Source: Aphanomyces cochlioides
Taxonomy: Eukaryota > Oomycota > Saprolegniomycetes > Saprolegniales > Verrucalvaceae
Assembly (NCBI GenBank): GCA_019828595.1
Contig: JAHQRK010000010.1
Span: 1,798,001 to 1,862,000, forward strand
Length of the DNA: 64,000 bases
Direction of reading: 5' to 3'
In this document: positions 33,039 to 43,185 of the stretch, one piece after another
Numbering within the stretch: the first letter of the stretch is position 1
Layout: each line of letters starts with the position of its first letter
Made by a program: the position numbers and the translations under genes
Notes under the pieces: model-generated
The model's input: only the letters and a program-made list of their open reading frames with translations
Told to the model about the DNA's origin: nothing
Databases searched by the model: none

Positions 33039-34482
33039 TTATTCTGGTATTCGTTGGATAACTTTATACAGAGCAAGATTAATAGCGTCGCGGATGCGCT
33101 TGCCATTGTCAAGGGAAAAACGAATGCTCGGATGCTCGACTTGTATGAAATCCACGTCAAACAAAGCAGGTACGATGGAAAATTCGCCCACCTTGACTGC
33201 CAGACTACTGGGAAATGTCCTGTTCATGCCATTCGCCATTTCGACTGCGCAGCGCACAGCGGGCGGGTCTTTGAGAATTTCGTTCAAACCAATTTGAATC
33301 AACAATGAAATGCGGCAGGAGGTTTCATCTAGTGGCGCCACTTGACCCCTGACCACAGAGACGATTAACCAAGTTGGAGAGAGAAGTTACCACACTGATT
33401 TGTTTTCAACGCCGTCTGCAGACATTTGAGGAACAAGCGCGTCGTCCAAGACAGTTCTCACGATGAAAATGTATCTGTCTGGTTCACGGTATAGCTTTCG
33501 GATCAAATTGGAGTGCCACGTCTTGGCCGGATCGCGGATGTCTGCGATGCGGCTGTAGACTGTCGATTCGTCGATGAGCTCAAATGTCTAGAACAAACAA
33601 TATCATTAGCTCGAGTGGACTAGAGGAAGGCGACACCTCCGTCACGCCAAGCGGTAAACATTCGGCTTGGCTTCCTCCCATGACGCCCCACATCGTGGTC
33701 GTTATGGTATCGCAGGGAGCGGGAACCGTGACGTGTGTAGCAAGCTGATACAAGACAGAGCCATTCTCCCCCAGCCTCAACTCCGCCTTTGTGAAGTCCT
33801 CCGTTCGATCGAGAAGTCCAGCACGAAGGAACACGTGGTTCGTGCGACTAAACTGGCGGTGAGCAATCGCATGGATAGCGGCTTGTCTAAGTGATTTTGT
33901 AGCTGCAAGACGATAAGATTGCCACTCAGCAGAATGGACGTCATGGTGGTGCTACAAAGCCATCAAGTCTGGACGACTGGAGAGACGAACCATGAGTATT
34001 GGTTTCTTGAGGAACACTCTCTTCATTTGGTCAATAAAGGTTGCTTTTTGATCCACTGCTTCTCGGAGCGCTTCGTTTTCATGGAGCGCCTTGTTCTTTA
34101 CGAGTTTTTCTTCGTTGGCCATTCGTTTCCGAAAGTATAATGTCTCCTCGCAATTACTCGCCGTCTCGAGTGATCGCAGCTTGTCTTTCAGTGTGTCAAC
34201 TTCCGCACGAAACCGCTGAAGTTCTTCTCGTTGGCGGACTTCAAACGTTGTCCTTGGCTTTTTCTGCTTTCGTGATTGCTTAACTGGACTTTGGTTCTCG
34301 TCTGACTCGGTGTTCGCAACAACAATCGTTTCAAGTTCACCACTGCCTTCGACCGATGGATCCTTCGATTGATCAATGTCGTCTTCCAACAGGGAGCAAA
34401 CCTGCGCGAGTCCTTCTTGCAAAGGGCCGTCTGTGGCTAGGAGAAAGCGCAAGTCTTCCAGGACATCCCCAGCCTCATCCAT
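33039..34482 (-). CDS. Coiled-coil/START-like protein, type B, intact
   Basis: Exons 34482-33991, 33951-33637, 33587-33392 and 33349-33039 (introns 39, 49 and 42 bp) give 437 residues. N-terminus MDEAGDVLEDLRFLLATDGP; the usual Trp after MDE is replaced. The basic patch SRKQKKPRTTFEVRQREELQ and the coiled coil to QKATFIDQMKRVFLKKP are nearly those of the gene at 27723. KKPILM departs from the otherwise constant KKPRLM. Exon 2 has HAIAHRQFSR, where the family Asp in HAIADRQ is His, an unusual change at a near-invariant site. Exon 3 ends ENKSVW; exon 4 has VEHPSIRFSLDNGKRIRDAI. The frame is open and the splice sites normal, so it may be expressed, but the changes at conserved sites could mark early relaxation. 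Confidence 0.85.
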
Positions 34483-35815
34483 CGTCGTTACCTACTCAAA
34501 AACTGCATATCAACATTCGGTCAAAGTGTGGCAAAGCGAGCCGCCACTCGCGTAACCGATCAACGCACGTCCGAAACACGGAGAAGAGATCTTACTGGCA
34601 GGCGAGCGCCAATCACAGTGGACGGCGAGTGGATTTCGGTGCTTGATTGTGTGCGAATTTCGACCAAGCCGTGCGCAGCCCGAGTGGAAAAGGCCTGTTG
34701 CAGCGAGCCAGCGCATTGCCCACCAATGAAGATTGGCCGACCAGACGGAAGGCGGTGCAAGACAGCCTGCAGTGGTGTGTCATGGCGACTTATGGCCAAT
34801 TGCGTGAATGACCAAGACTAGGAGACCAATCGAGGAGCAAGGACAGAGCAATTACGAAGCTTGCGTGCGAGGTTAGGAGTAGCAAAGAGAAGAGTAGTTA
34901 GTTTTTCAGAGCTCTTTTTGGCTGGCATTGAATGAACCTCTAAGTTTGTGGCGTCCCGTCGAGAGAGTTTAAGCGCCAAGAAATTTGCAGGAGTTCCGTG
35001 GGTCTGTCGAAACCCCGCACCGTCAATCGCCCTCACCAACGCCAGTCAACGCTAGGCGTAGCTCGTGGGTAACCGAGCAACCAACCCCCTTCCCGCTCCT
35101 TCCCACCGTCCTTTCCCCAAGCAGCGGTCAACAACTGCGGACTTTCAACCCACAGTCGTGTCTCTCCATTTCCTTCGATCGCGTCTGGCTCACCTAAAAG
35201 CCCCAGGCGACCTCTAACCTTCCACCCCCCCTTTTCTTGCGGCGAGAAGCTCGGACTTCACTGATCCGACCATCCCACAAAAGTACGTTCGAAAATTAAT
35301 CTTGATTAAAGTATATTGGCCCTTGTGTAAGTCTATGACCTTTCACTTGAGGAATGCCAATGAAGATTTGCTCCATCCCTTCTGCGAGCAGCTACATCAT
35401 GAGCGAAAAAGAAGTCTGCGGTGGGTTGAGCTTAGCATTTGTAATGAACGTGGCGGTCGTTTATTGTACGATGTGCTTTCTTGTAGAGCTTTTCGCTGAC
35501 CAACTTGATTGAGCCGTCCATGCTTTTGCCATTCTTTGAGAAAGTGGCATATGGGAGAGCGGCTTAATTGGGCTACACCTAGCAAGTAATGCTGGTACTG
35601 TTGGAACGTTGCCTACTTTAACTGTCCGTCCTTTTGGAGATTGGATTTTGAATGGACACCGCAATGTATACATCGTTCACTATCCCACAAAAGGCGTCCA
35701 GAGGCGTCACTTCTACCTTGACAATGTCGGATCTATCGAAAAATCCACAGTGTCGTATGATGTTATGATGTGCAGTGTGTGTGGCGACAGAAATGCACAA
35801 ACTGATGTGAAACTG
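34483..35815. other. Spacer with possible retroelement and flanking-gene remains
   Basis: 34528-34821 is a plus-strand frame of unknown nature (TVDGEWISVLDCVRISTKPC). 35030-35285 has a pyrimidine-rich block resembling 4400-4620. 35360-35690 resembles 29290-29640. A frame at 35609-35836 (TLTVRPFGDWILNGHRNVYI) runs into the truncated family copy and has no recognised domain. Confidence 0.4.
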
Positions 35816-36815
35816 CCACTTTCATTGACCAAATGAAAAAAGTTATCCTCAAGAAACCACGCCTTATGGTTCGTAAAACCAGTCGTGCAGGCTTGATGGC
35901 TTTGTGTAGCACCACCATGACGTCCATTCTGCTGAATGGCAAGCTTATCGCCTTGCAGCTACGTCATCACCTATACAAGCCGCCATCCATGCGATTGCTG
36001 ACCGCCAGTTTAGTCGCATGAACCACGCGTTCCTTCGTGCTGGACTTCTCGATCGAACGGAGGATTTCACAAAGGCAGAGCTGAAGTTCGAGGCGAATGG
36101 CTCCGTCGTATATCAGCTTGCTACACATATCAAACTGCCCGCTCCCCGCAACGTCATTGCACCGACAGTATGGGACGTCGTTGGTGGACCCCATGCTCGG
36201 TACTTGCCGCTCGGCTTGACTGAGGTACCATGGAACGCAAGTTCGTCCTCTGAAAGAGTTTTCATCGACATTTTAACAAATTGATGATTCGACAGTCTAC
36301 AGCCGGATTGTCGACTCTCGAGATGCAGCCATGACGTGGCATTCCAATTTGATTCGAAAGTTATATCATGAGCCTACCAGAGATGTACTCATTTTGAGGA
36401 CTGTCTTGGATGACGCGCTTGTTCCGCAAATGTCTGTGGACGGTGTCGAGGATAAATGGGCATGGTAAACGTTCAATCCAATGCGATTTACTATCCTCTT
36501 GCTAGGGGTCAAGTCACAACGCTAGATGAAAACTTATGCAGTATCACGTTGCTGATTCAAATTGGCTTGAACGAAATTACCAGCGACCCGTCCGCCGTGC
36601 AATTTGCGATTGACATGGCAAATCGCATGAACATGACATTCCCAAGCAGTCTGACAGTCAAAGAGAGCGAATTTCCCATCGTGCCTAAATTGTTTGACGT
36701 GGACTTCACGCAAGTCGAGCATCCAAGTATCCGTGTCTTCATCCAAAATGGCAAGCGCATCCGCGATGCGATTAATCTTGCTCTGTACAAAGTTATCCAT
36801 GGACAAACTAAATAA
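35816..36815 (+). pseudogene. Coiled-coil/START-like family member, type B, lacks almost all of exon 1
   Basis: Similarity to the family starts abruptly at the codons for ATFIDQMKKV at 35816, the very end of the coiled coil. Intron 1 (35869-35909) has the type B sequence GCTTGATGGCTTTGTGTAG. Exon 2 (35910-36224) is open: VHSAEWQAYRLAAT, HAIADRQFSRMNHAFLRAGL. Intron 2 lacks its acceptor: where relatives have an AG before FEQID, this copy reads ATTTTAACAAATTGATG. Exon 3 (about 36281-36464, SNLIRKLYHEP, ending EDKWAW), intron 3 (36465-36505) and exon 4 (36506-36815) are open. Its missing exon 1 has a matching fragment at 38322-38737 on the same strand. Confidence 0.85.
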
Positions 36816-36913
36816 ACTTTTGACTGATATTAATATGGATTGTGCATTTTGATAGACAACCCTTCCCATTTCACAACCAAGTAAGAACAAATTCAGTTGG
36901 AACGGGATATCCT

Positions 36914-38235
36914 TCATGATTTATCCCGCTGGTACGCTTCCAATGCTTTCGACAGCGCTCCATTCACGGCAGTTCGAATCCTTGAAAAGTGTTCGAGGAA
37001 TATCTTCAAGCTGGCATACGGGACACTTCGTTTGTCGACAGCTAACGGAGCCAGTGGGTTAAAATTGATGCTCAAATGGATGCAGCCACTGTCACCCGAA
37101 GATTTATGTCTTGCATTTAGCTCCTCAGCGCTATCAAGTTGCGTGGAATCGGAGCCCAAGTCAGCCTGCACTAGAAATGTCACGCGGCATTTCTCGTGCC
37201 CTTCAGCAACTATTTGAATCCTATCGTCGCATCAAGCTTCAAACAGTTTCGTCGGCGTTTACCATGCCCATTTGTTTTCCACACGGTCTGCAGCCTGACG
37301 AGGCACAAGCGCATCGTCCAGGACAGTTCGGACGACAATAATTTCTCGATCCTCGTGGCGAAATACTTTTCGTATGATGTTGGAATGCCACGTCATGGCT
37401 GGGTCTCGAGCATCCACGATTCGAGAATATCTTTGTCGAAGCATCGATCGTTTCCACCACCTACATGTTGGTCAAAAGGACAATTCCATCGTCGTGGTAC
37501 CTCGGACACTCCACGTGGTAATGTTGGCGATTGTCTCCCTCCGATAGCATTCCAGACTGCGGCTGCAATCAAACGAGATGGAACTTCAAATGTCACGTGG
37601 TTGACAATTTGATATTGCATTGAGCCATCTGGAAGGCAAAGCATCTCCGCGGTCGTGATGTCGCGACTTTGGTCGAGAAGTCCCGCTCGAAGGAAGGCGT
37701 GGTTCATGCGTTGGAGCTGCCGATCCGAGATGGCATGGATTCCAGCAACGCGACGAGAAGATTGAGCCGCTAGGCAATAGCTCTGCCATTCAGTAGTGTA
37801 GTTCGAGCAAAGCTTTGGCTTCTTGAGTAGTCTCTTCTGCAGCTCGTCAATGTACTCGGCTTGCTCGTCGACTTTACTCCGTAGAGATTCATTCTCGAGT
37901 TTCGCTTTGGTTTTTTCGATGCATTCAAGATGAGCCATGCGCTTCCAGAACGGCATATGCGCTAGCGTTTTGCTATTGATGTCTATTGAGTGCAGCGTCT
38001 TCGTTAGAGCTTCTAACTGAGCGCGAAGGCTTTCAACTTCTTGTCGCTGTCGCACTTGGCATGGAATCCTACGTCGTTTCAATCGCTTTACTGAAGACTG
38101 TCCGGCCAAGTTTGCAGTTTTATTGCTGCAAAGCAGGCTACATACTTCAGCTAGATGCTCATCATCCAGCTCTTCTTCACTCGCAGCGAGCAAGAAGCCA
38201 AGATCTTCCTCGATGTTCCAAGCATCAAAAGTCAT
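36914..38235 (-). pseudogene. Coiled-coil/START-like family member, divergent type B, intron 1 lost
   Basis: Starts at ATG 38235 (MTFDAWNIEEDLGFLLAASE). The coiled coil (CQVRQRQEVESLRAQLEALT, EYIDELQKRLLKKPKL) runs without an intron into TTEWQSYCLAAQSSRRVAGI. So exon 1 and exon 2 are fused, and the few residues at the junction (CSNY) replace the usual start of exon 2. Intron 2 starts at GAG|GTACC near 37497 and ends before the VVETIDAST codons. One extra base near 37441 breaks the frame between ASTK and SRIVDARDPAMTWH. The remainder of exon 3 (SNIIRKVFRHEDREIIVVRT) and exon 4 (ending at 36914) is open. A single frameshift only: a recent pseudogene, a sequencing error, or a shifted intron end that I cannot see. 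Confidence 0.75.
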
Positions 38236-38321
38236 CTTATCGCCAGGATTGAAACTGATCTTGAAAAGCCATCATACTTTAACCAAGATAAAAAAAACTA
38301 GCACATAAAAGAACCAAGCCA

Positions 38322-38737
38322 TGGGGATGTCCTGGAAGACTTGCGCCTTCTCCTTGCGACGGACGATCAATTGCAAGATGGACTTGCCCAGGTTTGCTCT
38401 ATGTTGGAAGACAACATCGACGAGTCGAAGGACGCTTCGGTCGAAGGCAGTGAACTTGAAACGATTGTGGTGGCCAACACCGAGTCGGATGAGAGCCAAG
38501 CCATCAAAAAAGCCGAGGAAGCCCAGGACAACGTTTGAAGTCCGTCAACGCGAAGAGCTACAGCGGCTTCGTGCGGAAGTAGACACTCTGAAAGACAAGC
38601 TACGGTCGCTCGACACGCAGTGCAAAAGCCAGGAGAAAATGTCCTTTTGGAAGCGCATGGCCCATGATGAAAAGCTCGAGAAAACCAAAGCTTTTCATGA
38701 AAACGAAGCCTTGAGAGAGGCAGTGGGTCAGCAAGCC
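38322..38737 (+). pseudogene. Exon 1 fragment of a type B coiled-coil/START-like gene
   Basis: DVLEDLRLLLATDDQLQDGL begins near 38325 but lacks the initiator context of the family. After ETIVVANTESDES the frame shifts near 38505, and KKPRKPRTTFEVRQREELQR continues the coiled coil through SFWKRMAHDEKLEKTKAFHE. Similarity stops after EAVGQQA near 38737, inside the QQATFIDQM motif. This is the same point at which the 5'-truncated copy at 35816 begins. The fragment abuts the dead GDSL gene, whose shifted frame runs antisense across it. Confidence 0.85.
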
Positions 38738-38781
38738 ATTCGTCAAACTGACGTAACTGTCCAATTCCACAGGCTAAATGA

Positions 38782-39638
38782 TTAATACCACTTGCGTATA
38801 AACTCCACAAAGCCTGTGCTGTAAGTCGATGGAGAGCAGCCGTCGGATGGGGCGCCGAGTCGTATGGCATGTACATGTCAGGATTCGAATACAGCGAGGC
38901 GCCATGCAAGCAACGATCGAAGATGCCACGCTCAAAGCCATAGGCGTGTGGAGCGGTCAAGACCGTGGAGGCCAAGGCAGCGAATTCGAACAAGCCCAAA
39001 TTCACCCAGGGATAGCATTCTTTGAATTTGAACGCTAGCTTGTGTAATTGAAGATTGCATTCCTCGAGGAATGGAGATGCTTGGAAAGGTTGAACGATCG
39101 TGAGGATGTTTGATGCGCCTTCTTTCGCAAGTGCTTCCCACATTTTATAGACCGAAGTGGCAATATCGGTTCCGGTTTTGTCGAGTTGGAGTTGTGAGTT
39201 GATTCTGTCACCGTTGCCACCAACAAAGATAGTGAAGAGTGTACGCTCGCGATTGAATCCTCTCGTCTGCTTCAAATACGACGTCACTTGTTCGACCACA
39301 CTGGGGGGCTTGAATGCATTCGTGGCACTCAAGTAGTACACTGCCGGGATCTTGGAGCTGTCTGCTGTGGCTCCACCAACTGCGCGGTTGTCAAGGGTAA
39401 GATTGAGAGCAGCAGCACCCAACTCCATATAAGTTGGACCGTTGCTGAAGCGACCTTTGTAGTAAGGTGGAGCTGGATAGAGCCCCTTCGTGAGCACAAA
39501 TGCACCGTTGCCAGTGTCGCCAAAGCTGACAATCTTGCGAAGATCAGTGTAGCTGGCCATCGACGTGGCGGCCAGCATTACTATGAAAAGCGCTTGAGTG
39601 AAGGAGGTCATGCTCTGGATTGTGGGAGAAATGTTCAA
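38782..39638 (-). pseudogene. GDSL/SGNH-type secreted esterase-lipase, inactivated copy
   Basis: Starts at ATG 39638 with a hydrophobic signal-like segment (TQALFIVMLAATSMA). Compared with the intact copy at 45185, the nucleophile motif FGDSLTDNGNG is reduced to FGDTGNG: 12 bp are missing, including the catalytic Ser codon. The other SGNH blocks remain: G in FSNGPTYM, N in FVGGNGD, and D and H in DSAPHPTA. Near the C-terminus, after LHRL, one base is lost, so the normal end FIRKWY and its stop at 38782 are bypassed. The frame instead runs on to 38367, antisense to the neighbouring exon 1 fragment, making a spurious 423-codon frame. Activity would be lost from the first lesion alone. Confidence 0.88.
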
Positions 39639-40313
39639 GAATAACGAGAGGATTCACGAGTCGATGTGACTTGACTTTGATCCAGGGTGAGTTTGAAGAC
39701 GAATGGTGTGTCGAAAAGATTAAAAACCTTCGAAGCGAAATGCCCCACACTCTAATGACGACTAGACGATCTTGACCACTTGATGAGTTTCAATTTTCGA
39801 GAGGCACATTATCTCATCAAGGATCGTCAATGGACGAATCGTCGTGGCAGAGAGCAGAGCTACACTTGGAAACACATCTTTTGAGGACTTTTTCTGGGTT
39901 TGTCACCATGAAGCGTCAGCTCCAGAACGAAACTGATTTGGACACTTGAAGCTTGTGAAATAATATGAACCAATCTTCCACGTCGTCCACAAGCACGTTG
40001 AGGAGGCAATGCCCTCCACTTAATTCGAGTTGATTGACAATCCATATCTCACATCATGAATTGTTCAGGATCTTGCGTCAGTGACGTGGAAGTTTGTTGA
40101 TAGAGTCAGCTGTTCCACTCGTGGATTACAGTTATAGTCTTGGCACATGACTTGCGTCATAGTTGGCAAACAAGAAATGAAACGAGAGGGAAAGGACCGC
40201 TCCTGCATGGCAACGAATACGACATCGCATACGCAGCTTCCACTTCCTTGACGTCAAGTAGGATCAATTTTCATTCGAAATAACTTTCTTTGAGCGAATT
40301 CTTCAGAGGAACT
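39639..40313. other. Promoter spacer of the dead GDSL gene
   Basis: No gene supported. The first 130 bp resemble the region upstream of the intact GDSL gene (46028-46170): both have a GTTGAAGACGA/TTTGAAGACGA word followed by AACCTTC. The spacer was therefore duplicated with the gene. Confidence 0.45.
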
Positions 40314-41793
40314 TCATTGCCTGATAGCTTTCAAGGCATTGTGCGAGTCAAGCGTGCCACTGAGGTACTTGTTGATAACGTTATTGACAGAATGTGCCAT
40401 GGCAGATATCATCAGTTTCTCTCGTTCAGCACACGACCGGACGTGGACGAATGGAATTGCCGTCGTGTCAACCATCTTTGTTGACGTGGCTGGAGGAAAA
40501 GTGCCAGCCAGGAGTGGTTTATGAGCAATAGTAAATCGCTCAACGATTGATTCCATCAATTTCATGGCTGGATCATTTTTGTCTGGGAGTTCTCGTATTT
40601 CGAGGTACATGACAAAAGCCATGCGGCATTTCGTTGCATCTTCCGACAATGGTGTGATCTCCATCCTATCGAGCCAAATTAGCCTTCCCCATGGACTTCC
40701 CAGTTATATACCAGGAGCTCTTATTTTCAACTGCGCCTCGATTCAACTGTGGCATCAACGCATCTTCTTGCACAGTCCGCTGGATAATTACTTGGCGATA
40801 GGGCTCGACATAGCGCTTTCGAATTGTGTTTGAGAATGATCGATGTCGCGCGTCTGTGTTCATGTTGTAGATGGTTTTCTCGTCAATGATTTCCATCTCC
40901 TGTGTTTGCTTCAATATGTTTATGAACAAAAACCAATACCTGGCTTACACCTTCAGGAAGTTCCACAGGAGTCTCACTCCCTTGTATTCCCCAAGCAATT
41001 GCTCCAATAGTATCAAATGGAGCTGCAAGTACGATGTTGTTGACAAACTCAACAAGTCCAGAGCCTCCAGGCTGCGGTACGAAGTTGATTCGCAAGATGT
41101 ACTTGGTGGTATCGAAGATGCCAGTTTTGATGAAGGTAGACTGCATTCGATGTAGTTGGCGGTCTGCAATGGCATGAATAGCCGCCACACGGAGGGATTT
41201 TTGAGCTGCAAGGCGATAGCTCTGCCATTCTTCGGATTGCATGTCATTCTAAGGAATACATGAGTTCATGATGAGGTGAAAGTGTACTGATGATAGACGT
41301 GGCTGTTTGCGGCAGAATTTCTCCATTTGCTCGATAAACGTGGCTTGTCGAAACACTTGTCCTCGTAGGCGTTCGTTCTCTCGTAGTACTTTGTCCTTCT
41401 CGACACTTTCAATCTTGGCAACACGTTCCCACTTGGACGGTGTTGCCAATTCATGTTTGCCATGGGAATTCAACTGCATCTTGAGCATTTCAACTTGATG
41501 TCGCAGGAGAAATATCTCCTCTCTCTGTCGTACTTCAAATCGACGCGGCTCTTTTGTCGGCTTTTTCGGATTCGGTGGCACCGTTGTTGTTGCGTGATTG
41601 TGGAGGGGCTCGTTGTCAACCATGGCGTTAATGACGTGTTTGTAGCGACTGGGTCCACGTCTAGGCCAGTGGAAGTGTCATCTAGGAGGAGGTCACACAC
41701 GTTAGCGAGGTCCTCTTGGAGCTGGTCGTCATTGGCGAAGAGGAATTGAAGATCTTGGAGAAGGTCCATGTCGTGCACGTTTCCCTTGCTCAA
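40314..41793 (-). pseudogene. Coiled-coil/START-like family member, type C, one frameshift in exon 1
   Basis: Exons 41793-41288, 41248-40940, 40899-40712 and 40665-40314 with introns of 39, 40 and 46 bp. N-terminus MSKGNVHDMDLLQDLQFLFA, then NDDQLQEDLANVCDLLLDD. Near 41630, in the linker, the frame shifts by one base. The coiled coil follows in the new frame (RRFEVRQREEIFLLRHQVEM, QATFIEQMEKFCRKQPRLSS). A shorter protein could still start at the Met near 41623. Exon 2 (MQSEEWQSYRLAAQKSLRVA) and exon 3 (IRKRYVEPYRQVIIQRTVQE) are nearly identical to the gene at 43186, including intron 3 (45 of 46 bases). Exon 4 is instead closer to the gene at 46718. Type C signature: AGTFPPA and AEREKLMISAMAHSV. 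Confidence 0.78.
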
Positions 41794-43185
41794 ATATGAA
41801 ATAAATTTGTTAAAAAATTATTCAATCATTACTGCCGATTGTTAAAACCACTGTATTGTCTTGATATTAGTATACCGATGAAAATAGTTAAACTGTGATA
41901 ATTAATTTAACTTGAAATGTGTATTAAATTGAACAGTTTAGCAAATAAAACGCTACGTTATATCCCATTTTCCTAGTACGTTAAATTTATCCCTTCAGCA
42001 CCTAGGCGCAAGAAAAGTAGCGGGGAGTCACAGACGCTCGTTGTTGGTGATATTCGAAAGATTATCATATTTGCTGCGATATTAATATTAACTGAGATCT
42101 CTTTTGAACGGCGACCCAGTCATGACAAATATCGTTATCCCTCTTGATAAAGTCCTTATTCCATCGTGATGCATGGTAGTTGGTCGCTTGCACACACATG
42201 CATTGTCAGGATAAGGAGTACTATTCTTAAGTGGTTAATGGGAAGAGAAGTCAGAATACCGGCGTTTTGAACGACCAGCGGAGGATTAACTAGCCCAATG
42301 CGACTGTTGGAGGGTTGCCAAAATGTTCTGATCTCGACGCAAGATATTCTTTATGCCAGGGAATCATATCAAGGTTATGAAGATCGTGAAGACATGCTTC
42401 TCCAAACAAATCTTCGCAAGATGAGCCTTCAATGGGATTCCTCAGTGCGAGATGCCCCACAGGACTTACCAAAACCTTGGATTGTGTTATGCACCTTAAA
42501 CGACATCAACAGCTTCTCTACAAGCGTTTTCAAGACCCCCGCTAGCTCTGAGAGTCCAACGAACATAAGTTGGACATTTCATTTGTGTGAAATAATACGC
42601 CTCAACTTCCATGGTACCACACTCTAAGCAGTGGATTGACCATCCGCATTCAAACATCGACTAGCTCGTCAAATCGGTGCATCGGTGACGTGAAAATATG
42701 TAACTGTAGTTTCAAATTGGTGCAGAAACACGACAGTAAGATCCTGGATCTCACTGCACTCAGGACCATTGAAGGCGTTAAGATGCCGTTCTATTCAAGC
42801 CAATTTTTAGACTGAGAGTCACTAAGACAGAATGGAGGAGCTCATCCCCAATGGTCTTTCAAGTCTTAGTCGTCAAAAGGGATTCGGCCGTCAAGAATGC
42901 TTGAAACGAAATGAGTAATGTGTCGTATTGGAAATGAGTTAACTTGCTGAGATTTCTTTCTTGGACGTGGCCGTGCTTGTGAACCTTTAGTCATGGGATA
43001 CAAACTGTATCGTGGACTGCCAAGTTGACAAACAAGATATACAGCGTGTGGAAGGACGCCTTCGATGTTGGCAAAGATTCGTGGTAATAACATATCCTGC
43101 CCCCTTGTCAATCAAGACTGGCGTCGAACTTATTCCCCTGAAACAAACTTCTCTCGAACTGTGCATGGTAGTGTTTCAGGCAACT
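41794..43185. other. Spacer without a clearly supported gene
   Basis: 41794-42290 is AT-rich. A plus-strand frame at 42298-42627 (MRLLEGCQNVLISTQDILYA..., 109 residues) has no recognised domain; the composition is protein-like but evidence is weak. 42640-43185 holds only short frames. Confidence 0.35.

Noticed and set aside
38367..38781. C-terminal third of a 423-residue lipase-like frame
   Set aside because: It is a frameshifted readthrough antisense to a fragment of a coiled-coil gene; the intact esterase ends at the equivalent of 38782.
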